Position numbers and translations under genes: made by a program. Shown here piece after piece: positions 11,085 to 22,413 of a DNA stretch of 64,000 bases (positions are counted from its first letter, which is position 1; every line of letters starts with the position of its first letter). Origin of the DNA: Chytridium lagenaria. Its lineage: Eukaryota > Chytridiomycota > Chytridiomycetes > Chytridiales > Chytridiaceae. The stretch covers positions 372,001 to 436,000 of the forward strand of contig JAHLKC010000012.1 in the NCBI GenBank assembly GCA_025449115.1, written 5' to 3'. A model generated the notes under the pieces. That model was not told the origin of the DNA and made no database searches. It was given only the letters and a program-made list of their open reading frames with translations.

Positions 11085-12873
11085 GGTATGAGGTTTCGGG
11101 GGAGTCCACCCTTTCCTTCAACGAGACCATCTTCTTTTTATAACAGCTCGAAAAAGACTTCTTCAAATGTTGTTTGGGACCAATCCCACCTGCTCTTTCC
11201 TATCAAGGCATTCGGCGGGGCTTCTTCCAGCACGACGCATCGCGTCAACCTTACTGTTTTTGTTTTACCCCACAGCAAGCGGAGCAGTGGGTGGGTCCTG
11301 ATTTTCCTTCCTCATGTGTGTTCGTTGACAAGACACACCTACTAATTATTTCGTTCGTTTAATATACAAAGAGGATTTAAATATCAACTACGAACAGGAC
11401 CTTCCATGATTTTGACCACGATCCCGGCTTACGCCATGAAGTAGGGCTCGACAGCATCGGCTCATGGCTATAAACAGCCGTCTTGTGGCGGCCCACCACC
11501 AACATTATCGACGGCATTTCTGAAAAGCACATCAATGGAACGTCTTTGAGAAGAGTCGACGCCTCAACAATCTTTTACAGTGTCAGCATTGGCTACTGAA
11601 TCAGCTTCCATTCAGTATCTCCAGACTTGATTGAGTGATGCCAAGAGGTTTTAATAGGATTTGACAGCTAGCATAAAGCGCTTTGCATCAACTTAGTTTT
11701 TGATTTTGCCGAGCATAGAAGGCGTTGACGGCGTGGAGTGCGTTTGAATCAAATGAATGAGGTTGCATGAGACAGCAGTAGAAGTAAAGTTTCATTGGGT
11801 ATGAGTATGATGGTTCATTCAATTACTGCCCCATGAGGTATTATGAAGAGACCAAATCTAACATACATAAAGTACACCGATATGTTATGTTCATTTACCA
11901 ATGTGCAACGCTTTCCTTTCATGAAGTGACATGTCCGCCCCACAGCGACATCATCTCCTCCATCAAAGCGGCCTCTCCACAGAAGCAAGTTGATGAATGG
12001 TGGGTTCATGCATGGCACCACCATCAGGAAGGATATTGGAAGGCACGTCAGTATTCCCGTGTGGTTGCACGAGATCGGGGATACCATAAATGGGCCCAGT
12101 GCAGATGATATCGGAGTTTGGTGTGTATTTGTCCATGGTGATCTTTACTGTGCTGATAGTGAAAACGCAAAGTAAGAGTTGGGCTACAGAGATATGGATC
12201 ATAGTAACGATTGTAGGAGCAACCTTACGTTTAACTAGAATTGACAACTGTCATTCGAATGTTTTAGAGGAAAATGGACCAAAGACACATATCCCGTCAT
12301 CCATCCGTGCTTTCCGCGTCTTCCTTTTCCTCAAGATTTTTCCAGAACATGCAATCCCACCCTGCCTATAATCAAGTAGCCATGAAAAAGTTATTCAAAA
12401 ATAAACTATGATGATTCTGATGTCTTGCCCTTCCTCGATGTGCACGTCTAAAAAATACATCCTATAATCTACCACAATCTACAAGAGATATGTAGAAGAA
12501 AGAGAAAAAATCAAGGCGGAGGGGGGACAAGCCCTTACGGGAAGAAACTGTGTGATAAAGAATAGAAAAAGGAAGATAACAAGGGCTAAGAAGGGAAAGT
12601 AAGGGTAATTCGAAAGTGTTGGAATTTGGGTGGATCAAATAGTTTGTAATATTCGAGTTGAAGAGGGAGAAAACAAAAAAGGTCTCAACGATAAATGTAA
12701 AATAGAAATCAAAAGGAGGCATGACACAATGTGTCAATAATCGAAGTACAATTGAATGTTTTTTTAAAGGAAAGAGATCAAAAAAATAAAATGAGCGGGG
12801 AGGGTAAGGAAGATAAACATATTTAGGAAATAAGCGGAAAACACAAATACGACGGGAACTTAATACAAGCAAA
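11085..12873. other. Intergenic region with a possible small secreted ORF
   Basis: About 1.8 kb between the carboxypeptidase start and the end of the 1,107-codon gene. The left part holds the carboxypeptidase promoter. The only open frame of note is on the minus strand at 12202-11963: 79 codons beginning MIHISVAQLLLCVFTIS, which looks like a signal peptide, followed by KYTPNSDIICTGPIYGIP. I recognise no family, and the flanking frames do not clearly extend it. From 12400 to 12870 the sequence is A-rich and appears to be the 3' flank of the next gene. Confidence 0.3.
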
Positions 12874-15800
12874 TCAGATTGGCGAATACAAACTCTCAAC
12901 GTCTGTGGCGTCATCAAGACCACCCCCATCGTTTGAACTCCCAATATCAGAGGCATCGGACGTGTCCATACCGTCTCCATCCATACAAGGAGATTTAAAA
13001 TTACGAAGGTGCTTGAAGCTGGCATGGTTCATAACATAAAGGACTCCAAGTGGAGAATAGACAAAACAACTCCTTAGCTGTTCAGCGGTAAAAAATCGCG
13101 CTAGTTGCGACCAAACCTTGCTTTCTAGAATCTCCTTAAGAATTCCAAGGTCGTTCCTTCTCATGGCAGCTTGGAGAGCCTCAATCATAATCCTGGTTGA
13201 TGACCTATCCATGTGAAAGCCACTACTGGGAAGGGTGGATGTCATGGACTTCACGTCGACCAAGGTTCCAAACTCAGCTATAGCGGGAAAGGTATTGAAC
13301 CTCATCTGGCCCTCTTTATGATGGAGACAAATCTTAACAAATTCGGTCTGTCCTCGCCGATGAGCAAATTCAACTGCATTCGACATGGCTTCAATCACAT
13401 CGATCCGCGGAAGGACTTGCAAAATCACGTTCAAGTGCTCCTCCTCGCACTCGTCCAGAATGGATAGGCGGAGAACCTCTCTCTCGTCCTCCGACTCGGC
13501 TAGGAGACGCTCTTGTACGAATGCAAATTGCAACAGCTTAAAAAGCTGCTGCGGGTTGAGCTTCTTTCCAAAAAGGGTTTTGCGCATCCATCGGTAGCGC
13601 TCAGTGAAAAGAAATTCGGTCGTTTCACCTTCCGCAGACAAAGACCCAATAGTGATTTGAGATTCATTTGTGATAGGTAAAGTTACATCCGCCATAGAAA
13701 ACCCCTCAAACGACAAAGCTACGTCTAGTATATGCGTCTTATCCCACGATACCATACGAGCAAACTTTTTGAATATCGCCAATCCGGTAAGCCTCGAATG
13801 AACAAGAACCTCCATTACACATTTGACATCAACCAGACAAACTTTGTGAAGAAGAGACTCTGATGCCAACACCAGAGGATCCACGTGAATGTGTGTAAGG
13901 TAGGCGTCGACAATATTCATTTTTCGTCTAATGAAGGCCTGAACAAGAATTGGCCCGGCAATATTGAACCGGAACACAGCATCATCCCTCAGCATCAAGA
14001 TTATGACCTCGTCATCGTCTTCCGCAAACATAGTTTGAATCCGGTGATCACGCAATACCTGGTTCTTTCCTAAATTGCATTCTTCCAGCAGAGCTTCACT
14101 AGCCCGCGACCATTTTCTCGATATCCCATTTAAATGAACCAGATGGCGAAAACTGGGGTTTTGAAGTATCATATTTGACAGCGCCGGATTAATGTCTAAG
14201 CACTGCCGGCATGCATTCTCAGTTAACGTAGATGCGATAGTGGCAATAGCTTTATGGGAAAGGAGAAGTTTTAAAATGCCTGGATCGTTCCTCCTTATCG
14301 TGGACAGGAAAATGAGCGAGGTAATATCCTTGAGCTTAGAATGGTGGCAGCTGTGGAGGGCACCCAAGGATGTCACTATGAGCTTCTCCGCTCCATACTG
14401 CATTGTTATCGGCAAAAATCCTATTGGGAGGCGCAAACCGTGATCGGCAGCAGACGTCAACCAAAGATCTATGACATCAATGCGCCCAACGTCTCTCGCA
14501 AAGTTGAGGGCTGAATAAAGGCAAGCTCTGAAGGCGGTAGTTATGTGGCCCTTGCGAAATCTTATAACCGTTTCATTGACGACACCCGTGGTAAAATCAT
14601 CCCAAAGAAAATCCAGAAACTTTAATCTTTCGACATCTGAGACACTTTCCAAGGATGATAATAAAATCAACTGTTCAAAGTCATGCGAGGACAGGTTTCG
14701 GGGGAGCAGACTAAAGCGTATCCAACACATCAGACAAAGTTTCTGGCTGCTACTTTGATCTATCATGTGTTCATTGGCGAACTCCATGTCGATGCTCCTA
14801 GAACACACGGAAAATTCCACGAAATTCCCACAGATCCTGGGATGGTTTAGCACATGAAATACATAGCGTGCGTCTCGCTTGACGATGGGGGACAACAAAT
14901 CAGAGGAAGCCAGAGCCATCGGATCCACGTTTGGCTCTGACAATAAGCAGAAAACCGATTTGCAGCATCCATTAAATGCAAGTAAGAGGCTCTTATTGCA
15001 TATTCCTGCATCAAAGGCTCTTGAGTGCCTCACGAGATGCAGGAGATGTTTGTTCCCTTTAACAAAAACCACTTTTTCCAGCATACGATCATCCAATAAA
15101 TGAATATCAACGAACCCCTTCAAAATCATTTCTATAACAGTAAAGTAATGGTCTGACTCTAAAGCATTCGTTCTTTCAGACTGCACGCGACAGAAGAAGG
15201 CTGCGTGCCATGCTGGATCAATAAATGGGTACACAAGCATCTTCGAGAGTCCAGTATGATCGGTATAGCAAGCTTCTGCGCCATCAGATGGCGTAGCCTT
15301 AACCAAACTCATTAAATACCGAAAACGATGTTCTGTAAAGCCAATGTCCGACGAACCACAGGCTTTCAAAGCTTCTTGAATGAACCAAATCTTGTCCAGA
15401 CAAAGTTTTGGATGAGAAAGAATAAAGCTCAAAGATTCGACATCTTGCGTAAATAGTCGCACAGTGTATTGGGTTGTGATGCCATGAATAGCATCTATCG
15501 CCAAAAAGCATTGGATAACGTCAAGGTGTTCGCAATCTTCCCTGACCATCCGAGCAACCTCATTTTGAACATCAGGTAGGAGGTAAATAAGAGCTCCGTC
15601 TCTAGATCGTAGGACACAAAGATCTTGGATCCTCTGCTGGCGGCCCCACCTAACAGCACAACGAAGCCAGTAAACGAAGTATCGGACAATGCTCCCATCA
15701 TCCAAGCTTGTGTAGCATGCAGTTGTTAAAACGGGGACTTGAGACAGAGTGTCTGTTGCAATAAAAACCGATATGTCTCTTACATAAGGGCTCATGGCTC

Positions 15801-16197
15801 CGGTGTGTGCAAGCGCAATACTAATAGCAGCCTCAAACCAACTATCATGCAGTCGACATTGATGTAAGTGGCCGTCAAGTTGGCTGCTGGCGTTCATGCA
15901 CCTTAAAGTGATTCCTTGGAAGACAGCGTAGTCCCACCCCGTCAATGTGATATAGGCTGCCGTTGTCGCGGGGTGGGTCCTAGTAAAGTCCATCGGACTT
16001 TGAACTCGGCCATCTCGAGCTCGTCTTACAACCCGCTGACATGCAAAAGCAAAGGAGCTCAATAAGTCCACAGAGAAATAGTTTCTAGACGTTGACATGA
16101 GGTTGAAGTACTCTGCGTCCGACAAATGGAGATGGATGAGGGCAAGGGCGTCACAAGGGAGGAGGAGCTGGGTGGCCATGTTACATATCAATTTCAT
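12874..16197 (-). CDS. Intronless 1,107-aa protein with degenerate ankyrin-like repeats
   Basis: One uninterrupted reading frame with no introns, starting at MKLICNMATQLLLPCDALAL (16197; the Met at residue 7 is an alternative). The first 40 residues, with PCDALALIHLHLSDAEYFNL, resemble an F-box-like or short helical lead-in. The rest is a loose helical repeat of the kind ..ALASSDLLSPIVKRDARYV.., ..LLHKVCLVDVKCVMEVLVHS.., ..AMRRNDLGILKEILES.., each about 35-70 residues apart, like degenerate ankyrin repeats (an AxxxxDxxxLxxLLxH pattern). The C-terminus is acidic (DASDIGSSNDGGG). No catalytic motif is visible. Large intronless ankyrin-type families are common in chytrids, which fits, but a function cannot be given. 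It is clean of frame breaks over 3.3 kb and sits beside the LINE. Confidence 0.75.
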   Translation of the reverse strand: MKLICNMATQLLLPCDALALIHLHLSDAEYFNLMSTSRNYFSVDLLSSFAFACQRVVRRARDGRVQSPMDFTRTHPATTAAYITLTGWDYAVFQGITLRCMNASSQLDGHLHQCRLHDSWFEAAISIALAHTGAMSPYVRDISVFIATDTLSQVPVLTTACYTSLDDGSIVRYFVYWLRCAVRWGRQQRIQDLCVLRSRDGALIYLLPDVQNEVARMVREDCEHLDVIQCFLAIDAIHGITTQYTVRLFTQDVESLSFILSHPKLCLDKIWFIQEALKACGSSDIGFTEHRFRYLMSLVKATPSDGAEACYTDHTGLSKMLVYPFIDPAWHAAFFCRVQSERTNALESDHYFTVIEMILKGFVDIHLLDDRMLEKVVFVKGNKHLLHLVRHSRAFDAGICNKSLLLAFNGCCKSVFCLLSEPNVDPMALASSDLLSPIVKRDARYVFHVLNHPRICGNFVEFSVCSRSIDMEFANEHMIDQSSSQKLCLMCWIRFSLLPRNLSSHDFEQLILLSSLESVSDVERLKFLDFLWDDFTTGVVNETVIRFRKGHITTAFRACLYSALNFARDVGRIDVIDLWLTSAADHGLRLPIGFLPITMQYGAEKLIVTSLGALHSCHHSKLKDITSLIFLSTIRRNDPGILKLLLSHKAIATIASTLTENACRQCLDINPALSNMILQNPSFRHLVHLNGISRKWSRASEALLEECNLGKNQVLRDHRIQTMFAEDDDEVIILMLRDDAVFRFNIAGPILVQAFIRRKMNIVDAYLTHIHVDPLVLASESLLHKVCLVDVKCVMEVLVHSRLTGLAIFKKFARMVSWDKTHILDVALSFEGFSMADVTLPITNESQITIGSLSAEGETTEFLFTERYRWMRKTLFGKKLNPQQLFKLLQFAFVQERLLAESEDEREVLRLSILDECEEEHLNVILQVLPRIDVIEAMSNAVEFAHRRGQTEFVKICLHHKEGQMRFNTFPAIAEFGTLVDVKSMTSTLPSSGFHMDRSSTRIMIEALQAAMRRNDLGILKEILESKVWSQLARFFTAEQLRSCFVYSPLGVLYVMNHASFKHLRNFKSPCMDGDGMDTSDASDIGSSNDGGGLDDATDVESLYSPI

Positions 16198-16637
16198 CAG
16201 CCAAAGAATTTGTTGGCATCAGCTCTTGAAAAAGCGAGACTCTCGAAACACAAACCGCTTAGTCCTTCAGTAGTTATCAAAAAAAATGGTTGGAGTAAAA
16301 GCTTTGCAAAGGTTTATTACATTTCGAAAGAAAAAGGGTGATAAAAGGAAGGGGAGACTATGGCCGCTTCCATATCACTCTTTCCGCGTTTCTGAGAACT
16401 CTTACTGACTCTTTTCTAGCATCCTGTCTCTCTTTCCGCTTTCTTGTCATTTCTCTGCTACTGAGTGCTGCTCTAGCATCCTATCTCCATTCCTCCTTTT
16501 CGTCAAAATCTTGCCAGAGATGTTGAGTGCAACGGCACTTTCGTTGGTCACATCATTGGACAAGTCGAATTGTCAGTTGAACTAAAACTCCGCTCTAAAC
16601 TGTTATGAACCCAAATGTTGTAAACATTGTGAGTGGC
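16198..16637. other. Upstream region of the 1,107-aa gene, left flank of the LINE
   Basis: About 440 bases holding the promoter side of the minus-strand 1,107-codon gene. Pyrimidine-rich between 16380 and 16510. No further gene seen. The sequence just before 16638 is the left genomic flank of the LINE insertion. Confidence 0.4.
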
Positions 16638-16647
16638 GGTCAGTTAG
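16638..16647. repeat. Target-site duplication, left copy
   Basis: The ten bases GGTCAGTTAG stand directly left of the T-tract that ends the LINE. The same ten bases recur at 22333-22342, directly at the other end of the element. This is the expected signature of target-primed reverse transcription. Confidence 0.75.
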
Positions 16648-16667
16648 TTTTTTTTTTTTTTTTTTTT

Positions 16668-17391
16668 GTTTTTATAGTATTTATTTTGGGGGTAAACAAT
16701 TTAAATAGAACATATTTAAAAGAAAAACCAAAATAAACCCATCCCGTATAGCCCGTTACAGGCAGGGCACTTGTTACATCCGTCCCACATTGAGCATAGA
16801 GGGCGGTGGTGGAGATACAAAGGTTAGGGTGGAGGTGTTCGGTCTATGTCAGAGGGAGGGGGATAAACTATCGGGAGGGCATCCAAAACACTGCGGTAAA
16901 GGGGTATGAGTGGGACTGCACCAACACAAGTAGTAATCGACAAACCATGACTAGTGCGGCACGGTTCCAGGGGTGCGATGGTGGGAAGAAGGGAGAAGAA
17001 GAGAAAAAGGAAGAAAAGGGAAAAGGGAGGGATAAAATAAAGGAGGAAGGAAAATAGATAAGTGACATGGGAATATTCAAGTGAAGGGTGGCGTAGTGGG
17101 TGGGTAAGTGCGGTAAAATTAAACATTGGGGTGGGGCAGTAGGGGTAGTGAAAAAAAAACATAAAAAGAAAAATTTATATATTCTTCGTCGTCCTCCCCC
17201 GATTTCCTCCACCCGAATAGTTTGTAGCATACATCATTCATGGCTCGGTTGCGTCTCTCCAGAGTGGTGAAGCGCGTCTGTCGACGATGTGTGCATTCGC
17301 CTGCCAGGCGTCATTGGCGGCTGGTGTCGCTCTACTGGTTTAGGTGGGTATGTTTGGATGGTGTCTAGAATGTCTAGGAGGTGGTCGATAT
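16668..17391 (-). other. LINE 3' untranslated region
   Basis: Between the ORF2 stop and the A-tail. On the minus strand it is strongly pyrimidine-rich (plus strand GGAAGAAAAGGG-type runs near 16980-17050). No coding potential that I trust. Confidence 0.5.
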
Positions 17392-20300
17392 CTACGATGC
17401 CGGCGTGGTCATTGGGTTCCCATCCTCCGGTCTGGCGCCTTCGATTACTTCGGGTATCCAGAGGTATGCGCCGGAGCACTCGTTGGCGTGACTTCTGCTA
17501 ACTTCTTTGGAGGTGCCGGTGAGCGCTAGGCACCGTTGGCATTCACGGTAGGGGTGTCCAGGGAGATTCCCGAGCGCCAGAGAGTATGCGGCGGCGGGGT
17601 GATTCGTGAAACTAGCTGGGAGTCTGGCCGAGAGGATGGCGAGGGTCGGTCTCTAAGCGTGAACGCGAGGGCGAGTTGTTGGTTGAGGCGTCGGTGGTCG
17701 TGTGATGCTGCTGTAAGTCTGTAGTCCTTCTGCCAGGCTAATATGGGTGGTTGGTTGGCGTTGGGTTTGAGTTGTAGTGTTAAGGCCTTCTCCCAGGTAT
17801 CATATGTAAGTGGGTGTAGTCTTTGCGGTTTCTCATGCGTTCCCAGAGGCGTGTTTCTTCTACCGGATGGGTAAGCCCAGCTTCTTCCTCAATGGCAAAT
17901 ATGGATGATGAGAGGAAGGTATGATCGTCCTTGCGGTCTCTCCATCTCGCCCTCGTGCGCGTGGCAAGTAGGTGGTTACGGGTGGTGAGGAGAGGGAGGT
18001 TAGCAAGGCGGCGAATGGCGCGTTGTGAGGTCCCGCCAGATACGCCCAGCCCATGCATAAGGCTTTATACTGGAAGTTCTCGAGCTTGGTGATGGTTTCT
18101 TTGTCGTATATAGTAAGTTGGAAACCGTACTCCAGATGGGCCTAATGAAGACTTTGTAGACCCAGACCACCGTTTTCCCCGAGAATCCTTTACCATTGAA
18201 GCCTAGCCGTCGGAGTTCGGCGAGTTTCAGGTGACCTTTGGTGAGCCGGTGTTGCATTTGTTCTGTCATATCGAAGCCTTCTGAACGGAACATGAAGCCT
18301 AGGTATTTGAAAACTCCGTGAAGTTACAGGGTGGCCGTAAGGGTGAGTAGTGCTTTGTCTTCTGCGTTGGCGTCTTCGGGCGGTATGACTTCAGTTTTAT
18401 CTGGGGCGAAGCGGAAATGAAGGGTGACGCTCGCGTTGGGAGAGGAACTCTAACATCTCAGCCAATTCAGCGGCGGAGTCTGCAATGATGGCGATGTCGT
18501 CTGCGTAAATCACGATTCGGTTTCCGAATCTGGTAACAAAATCCGTGTCATCGAGTCGATAAAGATGGCGTACAGAAGCGGGCTTAACACCGATCCTTGA
18601 ATCAGCCCGCGGGCGAGCCAGTAGGAGGGGCTTTTTTTCCCGTTTATGATGACTTGTGCCAAGCATCGGTCGAATAGGTGCTGTAGGATTCGTATGAGTG
18701 ATGCTGAGAAACCGCGGCAAGTAATTCGGCCCAGAGCAGAACTCGGTCTACCGAGTCGTATGCGGCTTTATGTCGAGGAACAGATCCAGTGTCCCCCGCC
18801 CTCTCGTCCAGCTCTAGCAATCAATGCCTGGAGTACTGCTGCCTGGTCAGCCGTTCCACGCCGGGATCGGAAACCCCCCTGTGCCGGGTGAAGACCGTTG
18901 CCGTGTGGTGGATTGTCGAGGTGAGGGTGTATTAATCTTTCGTAGATTTTCCTGAGCACTTGAGAGAGGGAGATGGGTCGGTGTTTGTCGACTTCATGTG
19001 GTTTTCCTTTCCCCACTTTCCAGATAGGGTGAACAAGCATCGTGTTCCATTCAGTCGGTGTTATCCCCACTGTCGCGACCGCATTAGCTATAGGTAGGAA
19101 CCACCGTGCAACAATATCAGTGATAGGTTTCAGGAGCTCGGCACGTATCCCGTCTGAACCTGGGGCTTTGCCTATGGGTGTGCGTTTTATCGCTGTTTGG
19201 ACTTCTTCGATGGTGTGTGTGGTAAACGCGGCTGGTCTTACTATTGGGGTTTCATTGAGGTGAGGTGGGATGGTGGGTGCGTCAGGGTCGGGGTCGGCTG
19301 AGACCTTTTGGAAGTGATTGCGCACCTCAAGGAGGGTGTCGTCATGACCTTGGAGGTTCGATGCACACTGCCTGCGGTTTCGACGTCTAAGGGTCCCCGC
19401 CAGGAACTTTGTGGCCGTTGTCGTAGGCAGTGTGTGTAGCGTTTCCGTCCAATCTTCGTAACCATTAGTTTGTTTTTTCTTCATACTTTTTTTAACTGCC
19501 TTTTTGGCTTTTGCCAGCTGACGTTTCGTTTCCAGGTAGAGGGGTGTGCCAGGTTGCATATTATCCAGTCGGACTTGGAGTTCTTTTCGAGCCCCCGCAA
19601 GTTGGCGCACCTCCTCATCCCAGGCCGAACACGTCGCCGCTTTAAATTTTCTTATTGGTTTTTTTCCTATGACTTCTAATGCTAACTTATCGATAGCGTT
19701 CTTCATTATCTCTAGGGCTTCGTCTAGGGGTCCTACACAGGTGTCGTCCGACAGTGGGAAGCCTCCTTCCACGTCGATCAGCATCTCGTGTAGGGCCTCC
19801 TGAATTTCTTCTGTCACCGTGGGTTCCATCTCGGCTGCTCGAGCTTTGTACGTTGCCAGCGTACTTGGCTCTAGTAGTTTTTCAAGACGGTAGGTAGTTA
19901 TCACGGGTGCAGCTTCTGCGCGGGCCGCATTTGTCGGTAACCATATGTCCGCCCATATGGTACGGTGGAGGACGCCCACGGTTGCCTGCTGGTCGACGTG
20001 GACTTTGCTGACGTGTTGTGCCATGTCAGCCGTGATAGCCATGTAGTCTATAACTGAGGTGCGTCCACTGTTGTTGTAAGTCCACTTGTTTGCGTGCGGT
20101 CCTTGTTTGATGATGTTTAACCCTTGACCATCGAAAGCGTTGTTGATGAGGGATCGACGCCAGAGTGGAGATACCGCGGTGTCACCGAATCGAGCGCCGA
20201 ACCGCGTATTGAAATCTCCCATCAGGAGTACAGGTGAGGGATTGTTCTTGTAGGTTGAGTGTTTTTGGATTGATAAGAGGGCCCGTTGCATTCTGGCGGC

Positions 20301-20777
20301 CTTAATAGTGGGGAGAGGTAGAAGACGCCGACGTTGATAGCGTCTTTATACCGGAACCAGAGGAAGTCCCCTTTAACATCGGCATGGAGTAGCCGGAAGT
20401 CTTCAGCTGATGTTAAGGTGGGGTGACGCATGATAGCAATACCGCTTCGGTTCTTGCGCCAGGTGCCGTTGTAAGTCTTGTTCTAAGATGAGAGTTCATT
20501 ATGAGGGTGGAATTCTGACCGGGAGTGGCTAGTGTTTCTTGGATTGCGAGGAAGTGGAGACGTTTGGCTTGAGCATTGCGCGGCATTCGTGATGGAGTTT
20601 GCCAGCCCCCACATTGAGGGATGCCACGCTATTCTTTACGCGGTTGTCTTCATTGTTGGTCGGGGCCTTTCTGCCCAATTTAGTGGTGGGGTTTGTGCGG
20701 TCAGGAGGTGCGGAGCTCTTGTCGGAATTGTCACGGTAGTTTGGGGGAGGTTCAGCAGGTAGGCTAATACGTGGCAT
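17392..20777 (-). CDS. LINE ORF2: APE endonuclease and reverse transcriptase (frame-broken)
   Basis: The N-terminal apurinic-like endonuclease is seen in LHFLAIQETLATPGQNS, VLLMGDFNTRFGARFGD and GRTSVIDYMAITADM. The reverse transcriptase follows: VHPIWKVGKGKPHEVDKHRP, ISLSQVLRKIYERLIHPHL, AQGGFRSRRGTADQAAVLQA, then in other frames LDIKAAYDSVDR (motif A), GLIQGSVLSPLLY (motif B) and VIYADDIAIIADS (motif C with YADD), and the thumb-like YLGFMFRSEGFDM. Near the end a Cys/His cluster, CQRC..(13)..HANEC, suits the C-terminal zinc knuckle of many LINEs. The stop is at 17392-17394. Frame changes occur at about 20590, 20320, 18780 and in the 18500-18000 region. The product would cut target DNA and copy its own RNA at the nick. 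Confidence 0.85.
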
Positions 20778-21007
20778 ATCTGTCGCCTGTGCCGCTTCCG
20801 GCGACGCTCTTGATGAAGTAGTGCATATGTTCTTCTTTGTCTGGTGTCCCGTGGTGGTGGGGTCCTCGTGATGATTTTAAGGTTGGAGTCGGTAATGTGT
20901 TTTTTAACTTTTTTCCTCGTCTCCTCCTTCCGTGGTGTTGATGAGAAATCCGTTATGCGTCCCTGCCGCGTACGGCTCCAAAGTCTGACGTGAGAGTGTC
21001 GACCGTG

Positions 21008-22317
21008 TTAGGAGTTTGCGAGCTTCCGACGGGGACATGGGGGTAAGTTTTCAACCCTTACTGACTTCATTCTAGACACCTTCTCGCGGAGTATGGGGCT
21101 GTGGATGTCTTCGTAGGAATTGATGTTGATGGGGCGCGAGTGGCGGCGGCTGTCTTTTTCCCGAGGAATGGTTGGTAATGGGTTGCGTCTGGATGACATC
21201 AGTCGTTGGTATGCGGCAGCTTGTTCCGTCTCCGCCAATTTCGCGATATCAATGAGGCTTGGCCTACTTTGGTAGGCGGTCGACGAGTGTGGTCTTGGCA
21301 TAGCTGAGTTTGGTGTGGGTTCGTCCTCTGCCGCTAGTAGCGTCTGGTTGGCGGCCAGAGCCGCTGATATGGCTTTGGCATTGTGGAAATCTTGCGAGAG
21401 TTGTTTGAAGCCGCGTATCAGTTGGGTGTTATATTCGCGTAGTCCTATGATGAGGGCTTCCTGGGTGTTGATAATCTTCTGCACATCCTTAAAATGCAGC
21501 ATGTCTGCTGGTGTTCTGAGGATTTTCGCAATACCATCTACTGATGCGCGTGTGAGGATTTCCAGATCGACCTTTGGCGTCGGCGGTTTACGGACTTGTG
21601 GTGTCGAGAACATGGTCCGGAAAACTGTCTTAATCTCTGGTGGGGTGGCGTTTTGGCTTTCCCAGCGCACACCATCCAGAGTTGCGCAGCTGTCAACCGA
21701 CCAGGGCAGGGGGTGCTTTGATCCGTGTCCGACCTCTGGACAGTAGAGCATTTCGAGCGGCCGTCTGACCCCATCTTTTCCCACTGCGTGGTTGATCGGC
21801 CGTCGCAGTGGTGGCATTGGATCAGGGAGCCCATCATCTTCAGGAGTAATGCCATGATCTTTGGGGTTGTGTGTGCCGGGGGGAGCTCGTTAACGATGTT
21901 GCGGAGTGCCGTTGCAGTTGGGGCGGCTTCAAGCTTCGCAAGAATCGTCTGTTCCCTGCTGGTTGTATCGGACTGCAGCTTGGGAGTGTGTGTGGGTGGG
22001 TTGACTAGGCAGCCATCGACGAATCTCATCTCGTCCCATGATGCATCGTGGTTGGCTGTTTCCTGTCGGCCGGTGTCTTCATCATCCAAAAGCATCTCTG
22101 TTTCGTCTTTGGGGTTGTCCTCCGGTTGCAGCGTCGTTGGGCGTTGGACTCCGGTTTGCGTCTTGTGGAGTTTGGCTTGATTCACCGGTATGTTGGGTCC
22201 TTGCGATAGCTGTCGTTTCATAGCTTTAACTGACGTCTCTTCTCTTTCAGACTCGGCCCCGGCTCCCGGTTGAGGGGGGACGGGGGGAGTGCTGCTCTGA
22301 CCTGGCAATTTTTCCAT
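21008..22317 (-). CDS. LINE ORF1: gag-like nucleic-acid-binding protein (one frame break)
   Basis: Starts MEKLPGQSSTPPVPPQPGAG at 22317, 15 bases from the element end. The first part is acidic and proline-rich. At about 21800 the frame is lost by one base: IQCHHCDGR should continue into PINHAVGKDGVRRPLEML, bringing CHHC and a later C close together as in a small zinc finger. The second part (KIINTQEALIIGLREYNTQL, FKQLSQDFHNAKAISAALAA) is predicted helical and could form the coiled coil typical of LINE ORF1 trimers. It ends in a basic tail, RRKLANS. The function is inferred from position and general character; I see no RRM or CCHC array. Confidence 0.65.
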
Positions 22318-22332
22318 CAGGCAGAGTTTTTT

Positions 22333-22342
22333 GGTCAGTTAG
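22333..22342. repeat. Target-site duplication, right copy
   Basis: Exact second copy of the ten bases at 16638-16647. It abuts the 5' end of the LINE and runs directly into a tRNA-like sequence, so the insertion point lies in the 5' part of that sequence. Confidence 0.75.
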
Positions 22343-22404
22343 GGTGTTGGTAGAGCGTGATGTCAGTCCTTGCGAGGACTCCGGTTCGATCCCGGGAATC
22401 GACA
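22334..22404 (+). other. tRNA-like sequence with pol III A/B-box features (insertion target of the LINE)
   Basis: GTTGGTAGAGCG matches a tRNA D-arm/A-box region, and 35 bases on, GGTTCGATCCCGGG is a perfect B box able to form a T arm (TCCGG/CCGGG, one G-T pair). GTCAGTT at 22334 can pair with AATCGAC at 22397 apart from one mismatch and one wobble, as an acceptor stem would. The anticodon arm does not fold normally, and the D arm looks two bases short. It could be a decayed or mis-sequenced tRNA gene, or the tRNA-derived head of a SINE. I do not call a functional tRNA. Confidence 0.5.
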
Positions 22405-22413
22405 CGGCACTCT

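Larger units (their letters stand above)
16648..22332 (-). mobile_element. Non-LTR retrotransposon (LINE), APE-type, about 5.7 kb
   Basis: Read on the minus strand, the element starts near 22332, encodes a gag-like ORF1 and an ORF2 with endonuclease and reverse transcriptase, and ends in a run of A (plus-strand T-tract at 16648-16667). It is bounded by an exact 10-bp duplication (GGTCAGTTAG). ORF1 begins only about 15 bases from the 5' end, so the 5' untranslated region is very short or the copy is slightly truncated. The order APE endonuclease, RT, C-terminal Cys/His cluster fits fungal and animal LINEs of the I/Tad/R1 grouping, but I cannot place the clade without a tree. Several frame breaks occur; given the error pattern elsewhere, I cannot say whether this copy is dead. 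Confidence 0.88.

Noticed and set aside
22334..22404. Functional tRNA gene
   Set aside because: T arm and partial acceptor stem pair, but the D arm is short and no normal anticodon arm with U33 can be folded, so I keep it as tRNA-like only.
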